DNA of 64,000 nucleotides from Toxotes chatareus (lineage: Eukaryota > Chordata > Actinopteri > Toxotidae): contig JAFBJY010000301.1 in NCBI GenBank assembly GCA_016801885.1, positions 62,001 to 126,000 on the forward strand, given 5' to 3'. Below are positions 32,086 through 45,516 of the stretch, in pieces. The notes beneath the pieces are model-generated. The model did no database searches and was not told the DNA's origin. It was given only the letters and a program-made list of their open reading frames with translations. Each line of letters begins with the position of its first letter. Within the stretch, counting starts at the first letter, position 1. Both the position numbers and the translations under genes were made by a program.

Positions 32086-35000
32086 ATTATGGACAGTAGA
32101 GAGATGACAGGAAATCAGGTGGAGGCAGAGGCATCAATGTTTCCAGTGGAAACTGAATTAGGGATGTTGTGGTAGATGTTCAGAAGCTTAAGGTTGTTAC
32201 AGAGGTGCCCTGAAAAGTAGCATATTATGGGCTTTTTCCATTAGCACATAAGCTGTGATGGCATGCATTTCCATTACAGCCTCACAGGAGTTAGCAGGGT
32301 AGCTGTGCCAAATTGCACTGTGTTGGTCCTGCTTGGTAGCAGAGCTGACCATTGCCAACCTATGACATTCTCCTCCCTTTAGCTGTGTCTGCAGTCGCTA
32401 CACTCCTGTGTGTCTGTGCTATAGACTACAGAGAAAGCTCTATTCTTAATTCTCTCTGTTTTCAGCTCTAAAGACTTTTGCAGCTTCTACCTGAACCTCT
32501 GTGATCTGGGGTTTACTTTCACTCCTCTGTTCCAGTTTGGACTTTCAGATATCAGCCTTATTTCACTGTTTACTGATCATTTTCAGCCACATCACAGCTG
32601 CTATGTTACTACTAATGCAAAGCAAACTTTTTGCTGTTACAGATGTTTTTCCTATTTCTCACCTTTGTTTGCTGATGCTGTTTTGTTGAACTCTTACTTT
32701 CTGTAGTTACATTGTTTCTTCACCTTCTCCCTCAATTATTTTGTCTTTGATCCAAGAATAAGCAAAGTGTTGTTTTCAATCCCAGCATCGTCAGAGACAG
32801 AGAGAAATGAACTGCCCCAAATGAAATCTGCTTTTATCACAGTGTAAACACTGGATCATCAGAGCTTTACAGACCAACTGTCACAACATGAGCTGAACAT
32901 TTTCACACTTACATCCAAAATTTAGTTGAAGGCCAGAAATACAAAGATTTACCTGTGACGTCTTAAACACAGTGACAAAGTTATATTTAGTGATTATTCC
33001 TGTGGATCAAGAGCCAGCATTTGCCTCTGAGACCTGAACTGAGCTCAGACCAAGTCTCTGTTGTGTGGATCATTCACCCTGCTACTTATTTGACTCTGTG
33101 AGTGGTCAGATGATTGCAGATGATTCAGTGGAGCTGTAATGAGCTCTGGGAAAAGGACACATCATCAGTCAGGTTTACCTGTTTACCAAAGGTGTTTCCC
33201 AAGTGAAAACACACAACATCTGCAGTTTGCATGATCCAGTTGAAAGTTACATGTATTATGTTCATTACTGTACATTTATTATACAATCATTACTAAAGTC
33301 TTGGGAGAGAGCCAATAAATCCAATGCTCATATTTGTCATATCGACATTTAAGGTGTATTGATTGGTCCATAACATCAACTCATGCATTGAGTAACATGC
33401 AAGAAAACATTCCACCTTAATAGTTGCTGGTAATTGTCAGTAGCCTTTGAGCAGCACAGTGAGTTCAATGATTTTTTCTACCTACTTATTGTAACAGGTA
33501 ACGATGAAAAGGCAGCGTAACACCCCTTCATTCATCATTCACTCTTCTGACTCTTTCTTCATTTGTGATGCATTTGCACAGAAACATTACAGAGCCAGTC
33601 TATTAAACTTGTTCAGCTTGTGCTGCATCCACAGCTGCTGGAGATCAAACCTCACTGAGCTCTGTTTTCACTGCCTATCAGATGAACTTGACCTCTGCCT
33701 GCACTGAAACGTTTCCTCAGAGTGGATGTTTCCAATCAGTCCTCATTTGCTCGGCACAAGAAAATAATGAAATCATTCAAAACACAAACTACTTATGTTC
33801 ATTGGCTCATATTGTTTAACACCAGTCTAATTCCAACCTGCTACATCCATGGTATCATCTAATCCCACTTAGCCAGATGTTTGACTGACTGTAATATTCT
33901 CAACATGATGAAACTACTCATAAAGTCAATCTAATATCTGATCGTGTGATCAGTTATAGTTGATTAATGTGTGTATGAACAGTGGTTACATACATAACCT
34001 TTGAAACTGTGTGTGAGAACATGAGCACGTGTCATTGTTGTACTCTAGTTCATAAACAGAAGGCACCACACAACTGCTGTTCACTGGATGTTGAGCTGAG
34101 GAGATTGAAAACATGTGACTGATTAATGTGAAGGAACATTTAGAATTCATGAGCCATTTATTCTGTTTTTCTTACTTTATCCTTATGTGTTGATTTGAGT
34201 GTTAAAGTCACTCCAGGATCTTTGTTTGTTCCCAGAGTTCACACTTCTGGGCTTCTGTTATCATTTCCATTCACCTTGTAATGTAGTCAGACAGCTGCTG
34301 TGTCTGAAGTCACTGTGAACTCTTTCTGTATTAAACCAGACTATGATCTTTGCTAAACCTCTGTTTAGCTGCAGAACTGCATCTTATTTCCACTTTTCTA
34401 AAACACCTTCAGTTCTACTGAGCTAACGAGCAGACGTTACACATTAAGATGGAAATTCCAGGTTTGGTCATTAGGTTTGTACAACACCAAATATGTTCAG
34501 GATGCAGTGATGTTTATCAAAGAAACATCTGTCAGCTCATCAACAACACATCTGTCGGCACATCTGGAGAAGAACACAGCTATGAGAAATGAGTCATGGA
34601 CCAGATTCAGACATGTTGGACCACTTCAGTCCATCTGAACGTGTCTTAGAATATATTGGTTTAATACATGTATCTGTTTCTGTATGGACAGTCTGTTCTC
34701 TTCACTTAGAGATGCTCCATGCTCTGATGCAGGATCTCCAGTGTCAGTGAAGTGTAACTAATGAGCTGCTCAGGTTTTGTTTTCATGCTTCACTTTTTAC
34801 CTTTGGGACATCTTGTCTTTATGGCTTTGATGGTGATTGTTAAGAGTAAGAGCGTAGCAGAGGTTCTCAGATCTTGGAGATCCATGATTTCTGAAGTACT
34901 GTCCATCCTTCATGTACTTCATCTTTCTGTGAGGACACATTTCATCATTACAGACTGATGGATTATCAGACATTCTCAGTTCTGTTTTCTGTGGGAATGT

Positions 35001-36504
35001 TTCTTTCTCTTTCTTGATTTTCCTTGAGTTCCTCCTCAAAGTTGCTCCCTTCCTGGTAAATGTTTGCAGTTTATATTGAGCTGAAAATGAAATGATCACC
35101 TGGTACTTCAAGTCTCACAGAAAGAGAAAGGAAATGCTGTTTTCTGTCTTTCTTCGCTTTTCTGCCTGTTTCAAGAGAAATTGCTGATCTTCTGCAGGGA
35201 AATGGTTTCCTCCATCTACAGGTGATATTGGTCTGTGACCAGCAACAGGCTCTGTCCTAATCATTTCATTTACTTCCACATTTAAGGACTGAAAGAAACT
35301 GAAAGAGAGAAAAGAGTCGACCTAAACCTTTGTCTGCCTGAAGGTAAAAGCACAAACCGTCCTTCCTTCTTCTTTGATGTATGTTTATAAAGTGTTACAG
35401 GACATTTCATTCTGTCTCAGCCACAAATCATTTCTATTTAAATAAGTCTACAGTGTTGTGACGACAAACATTATCTCCAGCCTCAGACAATTTAAGCCTG
35501 TCATCATATCCACCTCATTTATCAATCAATAAAATGTATAAATAAAATAAATAAATAAATATGTAAGAGTTGCTTCATGTCCACTCTGAGTGCAAATGGA
35601 TACAAATCCTGTCCCTTTGAGGACACTACATTGAGGATTATGTATACATAGTGTTATTTTATGCTAATATCCATCATTGTGTGTGTGCCCAAAAACTTTT
35701 GGGCTGAACATCTTGATCTTGTGTGATTAAATATCACATCAAGTTAACAAACAAATCATCTGAACAAAACATTTCACAAAATGAACTAAACTCAACACTG
35801 ACATGAGCTACTAACATGTACTGACTTACTGAAAACCTTGGAGCTGATGTGGACTTTCCTGTAGTTTCCTCTTGTCCTTGTAACAGCAGTCACTGACTCC
35901 AGAAGAATTCATGTCCCTCACACTCTACAGCCTCACCTTCACTTACTGATGGACCACAACATCAGCCTCTGGAAGCTAGAAAACTTGTCCTGTCCAACAT
36001 GTCCCCATCATGACTCTGCTCCTGTCGCCCTTTAAATAAACCCTTTTATTTTGAATATAAGGCTATTTGGAATAAGTGAGAACTCAGTCTGACTCCACTA
36101 AGTTATCTTGAGGCCGTCTCCATTAGAAAAACATTTTTACTGTCCAGAGTTTTCTCTGGCTCCAGGATATTTTCTCAGATTGAGCTCAGTGAACAGTGAC
36201 AGCTGCTAAAGATGATCTCTCTGTGAGCTACCTGCTGCTTATTGACACCGTCCATTAAGCTGCAACATGGGCTGACTTTTGCAAAAAGGTACAAATAGAA
36301 ACTTCTAATGGACCCCAGTAATATGAGGCTGCACATATTTAAATATGAAAGGATAGAAATATTTAGGCGGCGTGTGAGCGACTGAATAATGATTTATAAG
36401 TCAACACAAAAAACGATCGACACAAACACAACTAACAAACTAATAAGGTTGAATTCTTTTCAACATGATGTGATAAGAGAGATGTGATCTGTCTTTAGGA
36501 AATT
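32086..36504. other. Mostly unassigned sequence with dispersed duplicated blocks
   Basis: About 32390-32650 is repeated inverted at about 49270-49480. About 33265-33760 is repeated in the same sense at 47640-48090, 61040-61490 and from 63840 to the window end. About 35820-35890 repeats the end of the 31126 exon in antisense. No coding exon is supported, and the remainder looks unique and non-coding. Confidence 0.45.
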
Positions 36505-37603
36505 AGGGGTGGGTGATGGCAAAATATCACATCACGGTTTTTTAATGGTAAAATCACGATCGATTTTATCTCAGTTCCATTTTTCTGATGAAGTTAATTT
36601 AGAACCAAACTATTCTCTGTAGCTTGGCCTAAAGATAAAAGTCACCCCTTTCCACCGTTTGCTCCTTCTCTCACACAGCGTGCTTTTATCAAAGGCTTGT
36701 GTTATAGTTGGTTGTTTCTGTGTAATGTCTTAGCCGTTACCACTGGCTGATATTATTGATTGGCCTGCGCTGCCCAGCTCTCAGCTAATTGTTCCGGATA
36801 CTGCCTCTTCGGAGGTGGTTAAAGAGGTTCGTTGTGTTTTAACGCTTTTTAGTTTGGAGAAAGCCAAACCAGTTCCATACATGATGTTGGGGAGTAACGG
36901 AATACATGTAACGGCGTTACGTGTTCAGAATACACATTCTGAGTAACTGTATTCATTACAGTCACAGTTTAAATAGTTAGTATTCAGAATATAGATTACA
37001 TTGTGTGATACTTCTGTCTGTTTCACAGTTTATGTTATTCTCTAAATGAACAAAAGGCAACGATGCGTTTCCCAGAAAGCTAGCTCCGAAAACAAACGGA
37101 AATGAGCGAACTATTAAGCCTGATCAGTCGGTCAGAATGGGTGGGACGAGGAGGCTGGGAGGCGAGCGTGAGCCGCAGCCGGCAAAACAGAGCAGGACAG
37201 GAATGTGTTGGCCAAAACAAGCGGCGTTACATATTCTGAATACGTAACGGCGTTACATGTACTCCATTTTCTAACACTGTCCATACGACTGGAGTTCTTT
37301 TGGGGACCCAACTCAGCTTTCACTTTCGTTGTCGCCATGGCTACCCATACCTTGACTAAAACAGCGAGGCTAGTAAAAAGAAAAATCTGCACTGCTCATG
37401 CCGCCATGATTGGTTGGTCATGTTCGTGAAGCAGGCTGAATTCTTAAGGAAAAAAAAACCTCGTGCGTCTGTGCACTTTTGTGAATCCACAGCGCAATTA
37501 ATAGAAGATATGTCCTATAGACGATAATACGATCTCTGTCCTCTGGCGAATCGTCAACACTTTCTAATCCTTCCGCGATCTAATATCGTCATATCGCACC
37601 CCT
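36505..37603. mobile_element. Non-autonomous DNA transposon (MITE), outer copy 1
   Basis: Begins AGGGGTGGGTGATGGC and ends ATATCGCACCCCT, imperfect inverted termini of the fish GGGGTGGGCGATATGGC type. The interior has repeated ATCACGATT segments. It is hAT-like, but no clean 8-bp duplication is visible (AGGAAATT against GAATATAT). A second MITE is inserted inside (36883-37279). A related outer copy lies at 50999-52125. Confidence 0.6.
36883..37279. mobile_element. hAT MITE nested in the outer MITE, copy 1
   Basis: Same element as 51377-51788 with small indels. The left end GATGTTGGGGAGTAACGG is damaged and the right end reads CTAACACTG followed by TCCATACG. The left flank shows TTCCATAC, matching the 8-bp duplication seen intact in copy 2. 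Confidence 0.65.
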
Positions 37604-37999
37604 GAATATATGTATATTATGTACATAACTATATACACTGCTGCACAACTGTACATACCACCATTAGAACCACGGCTCTATTTTTCTATTATAAATGTAC
37701 CTGCACACCTGACAGGTTATATTTTACATTGTATATTATTATCCTATTATTCTCCTCCTGTTATTTTTTTTTTAAATCTTATTATTAATATTATTGGTAT
37801 TTTTCTTGTCATATATATATATATATATTCACTCTTTATGTCTTTACCTTGTTACCTGTATTTTGTAGGGATTGCTAAGTGCTGCCAGTTAGCTGTCAAC
37901 TTGTCCTTTCCTTTCTTTTTTGTATTATTTTACTTGCTGCTGTAACATAACAATTTCCCCTGAGGGGATGAATAAAGTATATCTATCTATCTATCTATA
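37604..37999 (+). repeat. LINE-type 3' tail with (ATCT)n
   Basis: It ends CAATTTCCCCTGAGGGGATG, AATAAAGTAT and then ATCT units at 37978-37999, the 3' tail of a fish CR1/Rex-group LINE or dependent SINE. The part before 37850 is AT-rich and unassigned. Confidence 0.55.
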
Positions 38000-38109
38000 A
38001 ACCAACAGTGTGGTCATACAAGTCTTTGCTCCTTAACTGTTTAACGATCAATTCAACTCAATGAGAAAAAGAATACAATTTACACACTTGTGTTAAATAT
38101 CAAAAGCAG

Positions 38110-38141
38110 CACACACACACACACACAGCACACACACACAC
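38110..38141. repeat. (CA)n microsatellite, interrupted
   Basis: Two CA runs separated by GCA. Confidence 0.85.
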
Positions 38142-38539
38142 TGAATGAACTTCAAGTGTTTTCAATTGGTGCTGGCACAAATATTAGTTCTCAAGGATCT
38201 TCTGTATATTATTTGTGATAAAAATGGACTTTGAACAACTCACACTGGACTTACATTTCTACACTTCATTTAGAAAAACATTAGTCTGCTGTTTGTGACA
38301 AATACCAGTGTGTGAGTTCTGAAGGTTTCATTGAAGTCAACAGACATTATTCATGACAACTGACTGGAAATGAAGTGAAACTGAAGGAATAATTCTTAGT
38401 CTGAGATAAGAAAAAGTCACAATATGGAACAACAACTATTTCAAATCTCATTCATTCAAGATGAATGGATTCCAAGTTCTGGATGAAGATAAACCAGGTT
38501 CAGTTGTGGATTAAAGATCTAAGATCTACAACAGTAACA

Positions 38540-40039
38540 GACAGTGAACTGACCTCAGAGTCTCAGTCTACCAGTGGACTCTTCCATCCAACAGACAGAA
38601 GCTTCCCTGAATCCTGCGGCTTGTTGCAAAAGCTCAGGTCAGAGTGTCTCCAGACTAGAGGACTGGAGCTGAGAACTGAGGACAGAGCTTCTAGCTTCTC
38701 TGAGAGGTTACAGCTGTAGTCTGAAGAGGAAACAATGAAGAAAAAGTCAAATAACATTTGTGTTGAAAGGACAATCAAAGGAACAAAACTCTCAGTTTGC
38801 TCTGCAGCTCACAGCAAACTAACAGACCACCCATTTGAAAACTGGGCCAAACATCAAACACAGATTTGTTTAGTGAAGCAGAAATATCGCTCTTTATCTA
38901 CCTGCTGACCAATGAGGAGTTTCTACGTGATGATCATCTTTAATGGCTCTGATTCAATCCTTTCTGTTTTTATTCTAAACAAGTTGGAACATGATAGTTA
39001 AATATGACACAATCAATAGACATACAGAATCAATGCCGTGATATTTGGACAGTTAGACATGATGATGTATTATTTGGGATCTCAGCACATTGACTTTAAA
39101 ATATAATAATGGATACTACAATTTAATGACTGCAAAGGATTACTAAAATAAATATTAAATCTGATGATTTGTTTTACTTCATGTGTATTTGTCCAGTTAC
39201 TTTTGAACCACTAAAAGATGAATCTCCCACACAGTTCTTTCTATACTGATGTCAACCTGCTCAAATTAAAGCTGAGACTTGGCTCTTTAATGTAGGATCC
39301 ATTATTTTAATTCAGATTCAATGTGATGAGCTCAGAGCTCCAGAGATGATGATAAAGGGAATTGAAGAGAGATTGATTTTTCCTCCTGCTGAATAAAATA
39401 GCAAGTCTTTATATAATGATGAAGAAGAAATCAGCTATCTATACTTACAGGCTTTGTTAGGGGGCTTTGACAACTGGCAGCAACTTCAAGAAGAACGCCT
39501 CCTCTGAAGCAGAGTATTTCTTCAGGTCAAACACGTGCAGATCTTTTTCTGATGATAAAGATGAAGACCAGAGCTGACCACTGAGCAAGAGACAGTTTTT
39601 CTGTGGAGGCGTCCTGAACTCAGGGACTGTTGAATCCTGCTCCACTAGAGAGCGATCATTCAGTTCATTCAGACAGTGGGTGGAGTTGATGCTTTGCTCT
39701 TGCAGAGAGAGTCTCTTCAATCTTCTTCTTGATGTACTGGACTGTTTGCTGATTGGTCTGAGACACTTCCTGTCTGTGTCAGCAGACCCCTCGTGAGGAG
39801 AGTCTGGTTGGTCTGCAGTGAAAGACCCAGGAGGAAAGCGGAGGAACAAGTCCAGGTGGCCATTTGGATATAAGGCCTTATCCACAGCCCTCTAGTGAGA
39901 GCTGTGTTAGATTCAGGTTTGTCTGTGGACAGTTTAGACCAGTTGGAGAGTTGATTGTTCTTCCGGCAAGATTGACTCCAGACTGCAGTGAAGGTCAGAT
40001 GGACGCAGAGAGCGTGAGAAACTCCTGAAGACTCAGATG
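38540..40039. repeat. Duplicated block 1, identical to 52126-53625 (1,500 bp)
   Basis: Compared by eye, the two stretches run at a constant offset of 13,586 with no difference noticed. They diverge at the very next base on both sides, giving exactly 1,500 bp. The block covers the LRR exon and the 3' third of the NACHT exon of copies B and C, with the intron between. Confidence 0.85.
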
Positions 40040-43016
40040 GGCCGAAGCAGAAAACTTCTTGTCCTGGTACAGTCCTCTCTCCTCTTTAAAGACCTGTGTA
40101 GACACTCCTGGAGTACACACTGAGGCTGCTCTGATATAGATGCCACACTCTGTCAGGTCTGATTCATAAAAGATCCAGGTTTCCTTTTGCAGCTGCTCAA
40201 AGCCAGTTTCCCAGAGACTCAATCATCTTCCTGGTCTCTGGACCCCAGTATTGAATCTGTCTCAGCTCCTCCATCATACTTAACATTCTTCAGTTTAGAC
40301 TGAACCACCAGGGAAGTGGATGTACATCTCAGTCAGGGTCTTGGGCGGCCTCCTCTCTCTCTCTGGTTTTCAACACATCCTCCAGAACTGTGGCATTGAT
40401 CCAGCAGAAGGCGGGATGTGGCACACATGATGTGGAGACCCGTGAAGTCCTGATGTAGGAGATGATCCTTCTGGCCTGCTCCTCCTCTCTGAACCTCTTC
40501 CTGATACTCCTACCCTGTGTGGGGTCAGTGATTCCCTCTGACCTCTGTCACCATCAACACACTCAGGAGGATCTCGATTGGCTGCTGCAGGTGGTGTGGT
40601 TATCCAGAGGCGAGAGCAGAGGGAAGCAGTTTCCCCCTGATGAGGAAGCTTGTCAGCAGCACATCCACTGGGGTGGACTCTGTAACATCAGTCAGGATCT
40701 CCAGTGTTGTGGAAGTCAGAGGAAGTAGAGCACTCATCCAGACGAAGTCAAAGATAGACAGAACCTGGAGCTCTTCAAACCTGCAGAGTCCTGCTTCTTT
40801 GGTTTTCCAGTAAAGTGATGGTTTAAGTTCCACCAAGCTAGACTTTTTCTCTTTCAGCACAGTTAAGCTCAGGCAGGAATGGAAATATGAAGTGTGTCCT
40901 GGTTGGCTTTGTCTTCAGCCCAGTCCAAGTCCCAGCTTCTGTGCTAGGGCACAACTTTCTGGCTTCAGCCCTCCCTTCATCACTGTTCTGATTGGTCCAT
41001 CTCCTTCAGGTGAGGCTTTAAAAGATGTCTTCTTGTCTGATGCTTGTTTCTGGTCTGGCTGGTTTCCTGGATGCTGTTTCAATCTATCTGACCTCATGTT
41101 CATCATTGTTGACCTCCAGTCCTCCTCTGTGATGTGGAGCTCTGTGTAGATCTGATTCAGAAGGGTTGGGTTTCCTGCTGAGATCCTCAAACACACACTG
41201 GAACTTCTTCTTCAGAGTAGATTTGGGACTACGTTGACAAACTGCAGCATCATGTCCTGAATATGAACAAACAAGAAGCATCAATGACTGATTCATAAAG
41301 AAAACATGACATGTTCATCCCCCTAAGAACACATGAACATATTTTCCTCCCATGTCTTGAGGCGATAGTAAATGTCCCATTTGTCCATCATGTTAGATCT
41401 TTAGAGAAATCCTCTTACTGCTGTGCAGACAGTCAATATCCTCCTGCTTCTACATTCTCCTCAGGAAGTTCACTGTGATCTTCACAAGCCTCTGCTCCTC
41501 CTCTGCTCTTCATCCTCACCATCCAATACCTCCTCATCCTCCTCTGACTCTCTGAGCATTCTGGGTATCTGAGATCTGACATGGTCTTCTTCCAGCTCCT
41601 TCTTCACAAAATGTTCTCCTCCAGCAGCTGGAACAGAAAACTGCTATATGAATAGCCTTTAATCAAAAGAAAGTAAAACCATGGAGCCAAACATCAGATC
41701 CATGTTGGACACACTGACAATCCCTGCTCTAAAAAGTGCAGCATAGAGATTGTGTCAACACAACAGATGTCAATGGTTGTTGTCCATGTACAGACCATAA
41801 ATATGGAGTCAGGTGTGTTTGATGCTGCTGGGCAGACTGAGCACTGGAACCTCTGAGCTCTCCTGGTCCACTCTATTGGAGGAATCATGAAAAAGATTAG
41901 CTCACATATGTTTTGCAGCATCTGTAGGTGTTTTATGCTTTTGCACAAACAACAGCTACTTTTATGTTCTGTGGTGACTGTCCTGATTAAACAAACACTA
42001 CTGTGCTGTGACATTCTCAATGAGGAGGTAAGCAATCAATTCTGTACCTCATGACCTAGAGTCATCACAACAAGTCCACCTTTTAGTAGTGGGTTTAAGG
42101 ACTCACACTGGGTTTTGACAGAGGTCTCACTCACTGCAGGACATAACACAAACACTGGAACTGGATAGGTTAACTTTGAGTTACGGGGTTTGGTTCTGAT
42201 CTGAATGGCACATATAAGAACATATGGTAACTTTTCTTGAAAGAAACATCAACTTTGCCACTAAAGCCTGTGTTTCAGCCTGATCATGTTCATATGCATG
42301 TCATTCATGGCTTTCTGGAGACAAAGACACAATCCTTCATCTTTCATAGAAGACCAGTTCTTGGACAGCTGTCTGATACATTTTAAACTCAAGCAGCTCA
42401 CTTCTTTGCAGCAGAGGGAAATTGTCCTTTGAAATTATTGAGGCCACGCATTGACATGTCACTCTTCATGGACACACAGCTGGGCTCAGGTCCAGGAAGT
42501 CTGGTCTCCTGATGGATCCTGGTAGACACAGAGATTAAATTATCAGGGACATGGGGACAGGGACAACATACCTATTATTCATACAATGTTCTCATGATGA
42601 AAAAAAAACATCTGTAGTCAATTTGGCTCACTTCTTTGCAGCAGAGGGGCTGTCTTTGAGAAAATTAATGAGATACGCATTGACCCGTCTCTTCATGGAC
42701 ACTGGCTAGGCTCAGGTCCATGTTCGGAGTCCAGATGTGAGTCTGGTGTGTGCCACTGCTTTCTATTTTCAACCCCAACACACAGAGCTTTGGGTGTGAA
42801 TGTGATGGTGCAGTGATGTGAGTGCACAGGCTCTGACATGGAGGAAGAGTCATGGACAGTTAGAGATCCTCATCTCACCTCTGAGCTTTGGTCTGGATCT
42901 CATGGTCCCCACACAGACTGCTTTTAGGGGAGGGGCTCCCTCCTCTCTCTGTCCTCCACACTGATTCTGATGCTGGTGCATCTGCACGTGGCTTTCCACA
43001 CACACACTTACCTTCA
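38554..43016 (-). pseudogene. NLR copy B: NLRC3-like, degraded, no B30.2
   Basis: Exons on the - strand, in transcription order: 43016-42879 (first coding), about 42755-42631 and 42518-42402 (N-terminal repeat exons), 41872-41796, 41627-41419 (pre-NACHT), 41256-39449 (NACHT, 1,808 bp) and 38720-38554 (LRR, 167 bp). Order and borders match copy A, so homology is clear. The first ATG is lost (CATCAGAATC in place of ATCATGAATC). Many small indels disrupt the frame, and only one LRR exon and no PRY-SPRY are present before the MITEs. It may be a pseudogene, but the indel density resembles uncorrected long-read sequence. Confidence 0.7.
39449..41256 (-). pseudogene. NLR copy B, NACHT exon
   Basis: Pieces read LLNQIYTELHITEE (FISNA), SFKASPEGDGPIRTVM, RFEELQVLSIFDF (Walker B region) and CGIYIRAASV. 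The Walker A site reads GGLKPESCALAQKLG instead of GVAGIGKTVLTQKL, so the P-loop is gone. At least several frame changes interrupt the exon. The 3' part (39449-40039) is identical to copy C and reads FDLKKYSASEEAFFLKLLPV near its end. Confidence 0.7.
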
Positions 43017-43899
43017 TCTGGAGAGAAAACACAATCATTCATCTGCATCCTTAGGAATCCCTCCTCTCCATTATTTGTCCTGTAGAATATCAGCTTGCCC
43101 TCCACTGGTGCGCTCTTCTTTCCTCTTTCATGGTGTCAGTTGAATGGTCCGAACTTGGCAGTGTGAGGCAGAGGAAGCTGCCATCAGCTGTATGCTTCCA
43201 CTATCGACCACTAGATGAATTCATGGGCTGCATTGAGGTGAGAGCAGCACACACAGGATCCAGGGACAGGCATTTCTGACACACAGACAGACTGAGATCC
43301 ACTGGTTTATCTGACACAATCTAAAATCCTGCTTTCTAATTTCACTTCAGTAAAAGTCCACAAGTGTAATCAAGCCGCCGCCCAACTGTCAATAGTCAAA
43401 GTACAGTCATACCAGAACAGCAAAGAACTCATTTGGTTTTTATTTTAAATCTCAATCTGAAAAGTAACTTTGTGGCTGTCTGAAATAAATAGTAAAACAG
43501 TGATCTTCCTCTGGTTGTAGGCATAAAAGCGAAAAATGGAAACAGAGTTTCAATTGCAGCACTGCAATAAAGTTACTTTTCACTAAAAAATATTAGATTC
43601 CAAACAACTTGTACATGCTTTCAAAATAAAAGACTGGCAATTTCAATAAAAGCCTTTACATTAATAATAAAAACTTTTTTTTATGTGTGTGTGTGTTATT
43701 AGCATATGCCTAGCACTCACCGAAGCAGGATTTGGATTGGGATTTAGTAGCATTTCTGACAACCCCACAAAAACACGAGCATTAGAAAACTGATAAAAAT
43801 AACATATGCTTGGATCACAAAAGGTAACAAAAGATTTTATTCAGTGAACATTCTGTATCTCCAACAGACTAAAACCTTAACTAATTGTTTTTTTCAATT

Positions 43900-44135
43900 A
43901 CCTGCTTCCTAATTTGCTTGTGGATCTCCTTGTATGTATTGTATATATTTATGAGTGAACTTCATGTGTTTGTGTGAATGCTCTGTATGTGATTATCGTT
44001 TATTGTTTATCGTGTTTTGTTGAATTATTGTATAGCATGCCTCATGCTTCTGCCTCTTGGCCAGGTTATCGTTGGAAATGAGAACTGGTTCTCAACTAAC
44101 ACCTGGTTAAATGAGAGTTAAATAAATAAATAACA
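43900..44135 (+). repeat. LINE/SINE 3' tail with (AAAT)n
   Basis: CTTCTGCCTCTTGGCCAGG, GAAATGAGAACTGGTTCTCA and CTGGTTAAATGAGAGTTAAATAAATAAATAA is a common fish LINE-type 3' end. Duplicated at 57584-57819. Confidence 0.55.
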
Positions 44136-44635
44136 GACTATCCTCCCCAATTTCCAAGCTGATATTTCAGTTTGAGGCGGCGACTGATTTAAACAGACTC
44201 CATCAACTTTGTAAAACACTTGTAATAAACCAGTTTCTCCAACTAAAAATAACCAGAAGAACTAGTGACGTCACTGTCAGCATTTTTCCTAAACTAGAAA
44301 ACCATGTCGCTAATGAAGACAAATCCATATAAATAATCAAGAGCTCCACTTATAGTTTTTTCCATGACTTGTCCCTCTGCAGCTCTCTCCTGTCCAGTGT
44401 AGGAAAGGCTCTTAGTTCTTCAGTTCAAGCTTCTTTTTCCTCAACTGCTTGACCAATGGTGAACTTTGCTTGTTACACACAAAAAAACCTGAAAATAAAA
44501 AGCACCTTAAATCAATGGTCAGAAAATCCAGGTAACAACAGAGAGAGCTGATGAGTAAAACATTAAAACTGCAGCACTTTACTTTCAAATGGAAAACCAT
44601 CTAGCCACAAAGTTTGGTCGATAAGAAAGTAAACT

Positions 44636-44638
<3 letters not shown>

Positions 44639-44701
<63 letters not shown>
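44639..44701. repeat. (GT)n microsatellite
   Basis: About 30 GT units with one GA interruption. Duplicated at 58323-58385. Apparent ORFs here on both strands are artefacts. Confidence 0.95.
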
Positions 44702-45375
44702 GTCTCTTCATTATCCAAATATGCAGTGTTCTGGTTGGACTGAGTCTCAGTCAGACAGAGAATTTCGCTGCTATGAAATATTGTTAGACATGAAACCTCC
44801 TCATGACTCCCAGTATGATACCCCACAAACACTCTGCTGCTGTTTGATGTTTGTTATTATTGATTATTGATCAGTTAGATGGCAGACTCAATGGAATAAA
44901 TTCTCCATTTAACAGTGATGTCTTCAACACAAACATTGGGCTTCACATTAATGTGGATAGAAATATCCTTACTATTTCCACCAGTTTCATATTTGTAGCA
45001 TGTGAATGAGAGGCAGATGTATTATTGCAGATAGACCATAATGGGGCTGGGCTGTCTATATTACTTGTACAATGTAGAATAAGTATAAAACGACAATTCC
45101 TGTTGCCAGTAAAACATGAACAGGAACTGAGTGAAAACATGAGGGAAACTCAGAAATGAAGGAAACACAGAGACTTAAATGCACACAAAGGACCTGTGTA
45201 ACAGGTGAAACAAATCAAATGGGACAGACAATCACAGAAAGAGGAAAAAAGATATAAGGGCAGAACAAAGAATCAAAAAGAGTCACTCTAGGGAATGCAG
45301 TGGACTGGTTATGGTCTCTGGATTCGTTCCTCCCACTGCAAGTAGAACTCATCAGTTCTTCTTTGGGGCCCTCAA

Positions 45376-45516
45376 CAAACCACAGTGAACATCAAGGGCA
45401 TCATGGATGACGAGCACCTTCAGGACCATCTGGAGATCCACTTCCAGAAGCCCAGTAACTGTGGAGGTGAGACAGAGAGCATCAAGTACATCTCTGGGGT
45501 GACAGGACACATGTGA
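45376..45516 (+). pseudogene. NID-domain fragment like NMI/IFI35
   Basis: The frame reads TVNIKGIMDDEHLQDHLEIH, FQKPSNCGGETESIKYISG and then stops at 45514. This resembles the NID domain of N-myc interactor and interferon-induced protein 35 (pattern: hydrophobic strand, MDxExLxDxLEIHFQKPxNxGGE). The assignment is from memory of the family pattern. A noisy second version is at 59450-59565. No other exons of the gene were found, so it is probably a dispersed exon relic. Confidence 0.5.

Larger units (their letters stand above)
43120..45389. repeat. Duplicated block 3, identical to 56804-59073 (2,270 bp)
   Basis: Constant offset of 13,684, with no difference noticed by eye. It contains NLR upstream sequence, a LINE tail (43900-44135) and a GT repeat. 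It ends at CACAGTGAA, after which B and C diverge. No NLR promoter like that of copy A was found. Confidence 0.8.

Noticed and set aside
36505..37603. Exact 8-bp target duplication for the outer MITE
   Set aside because: The flanks AGGAAATT and GAATATAT do not match well enough to claim it.
44563..44870. ORFs on both strands over the GT repeat (and the copy at 58247-58554)
   Set aside because: The frames are open because the dinucleotide repeat has no stop codon. There are no coding features.
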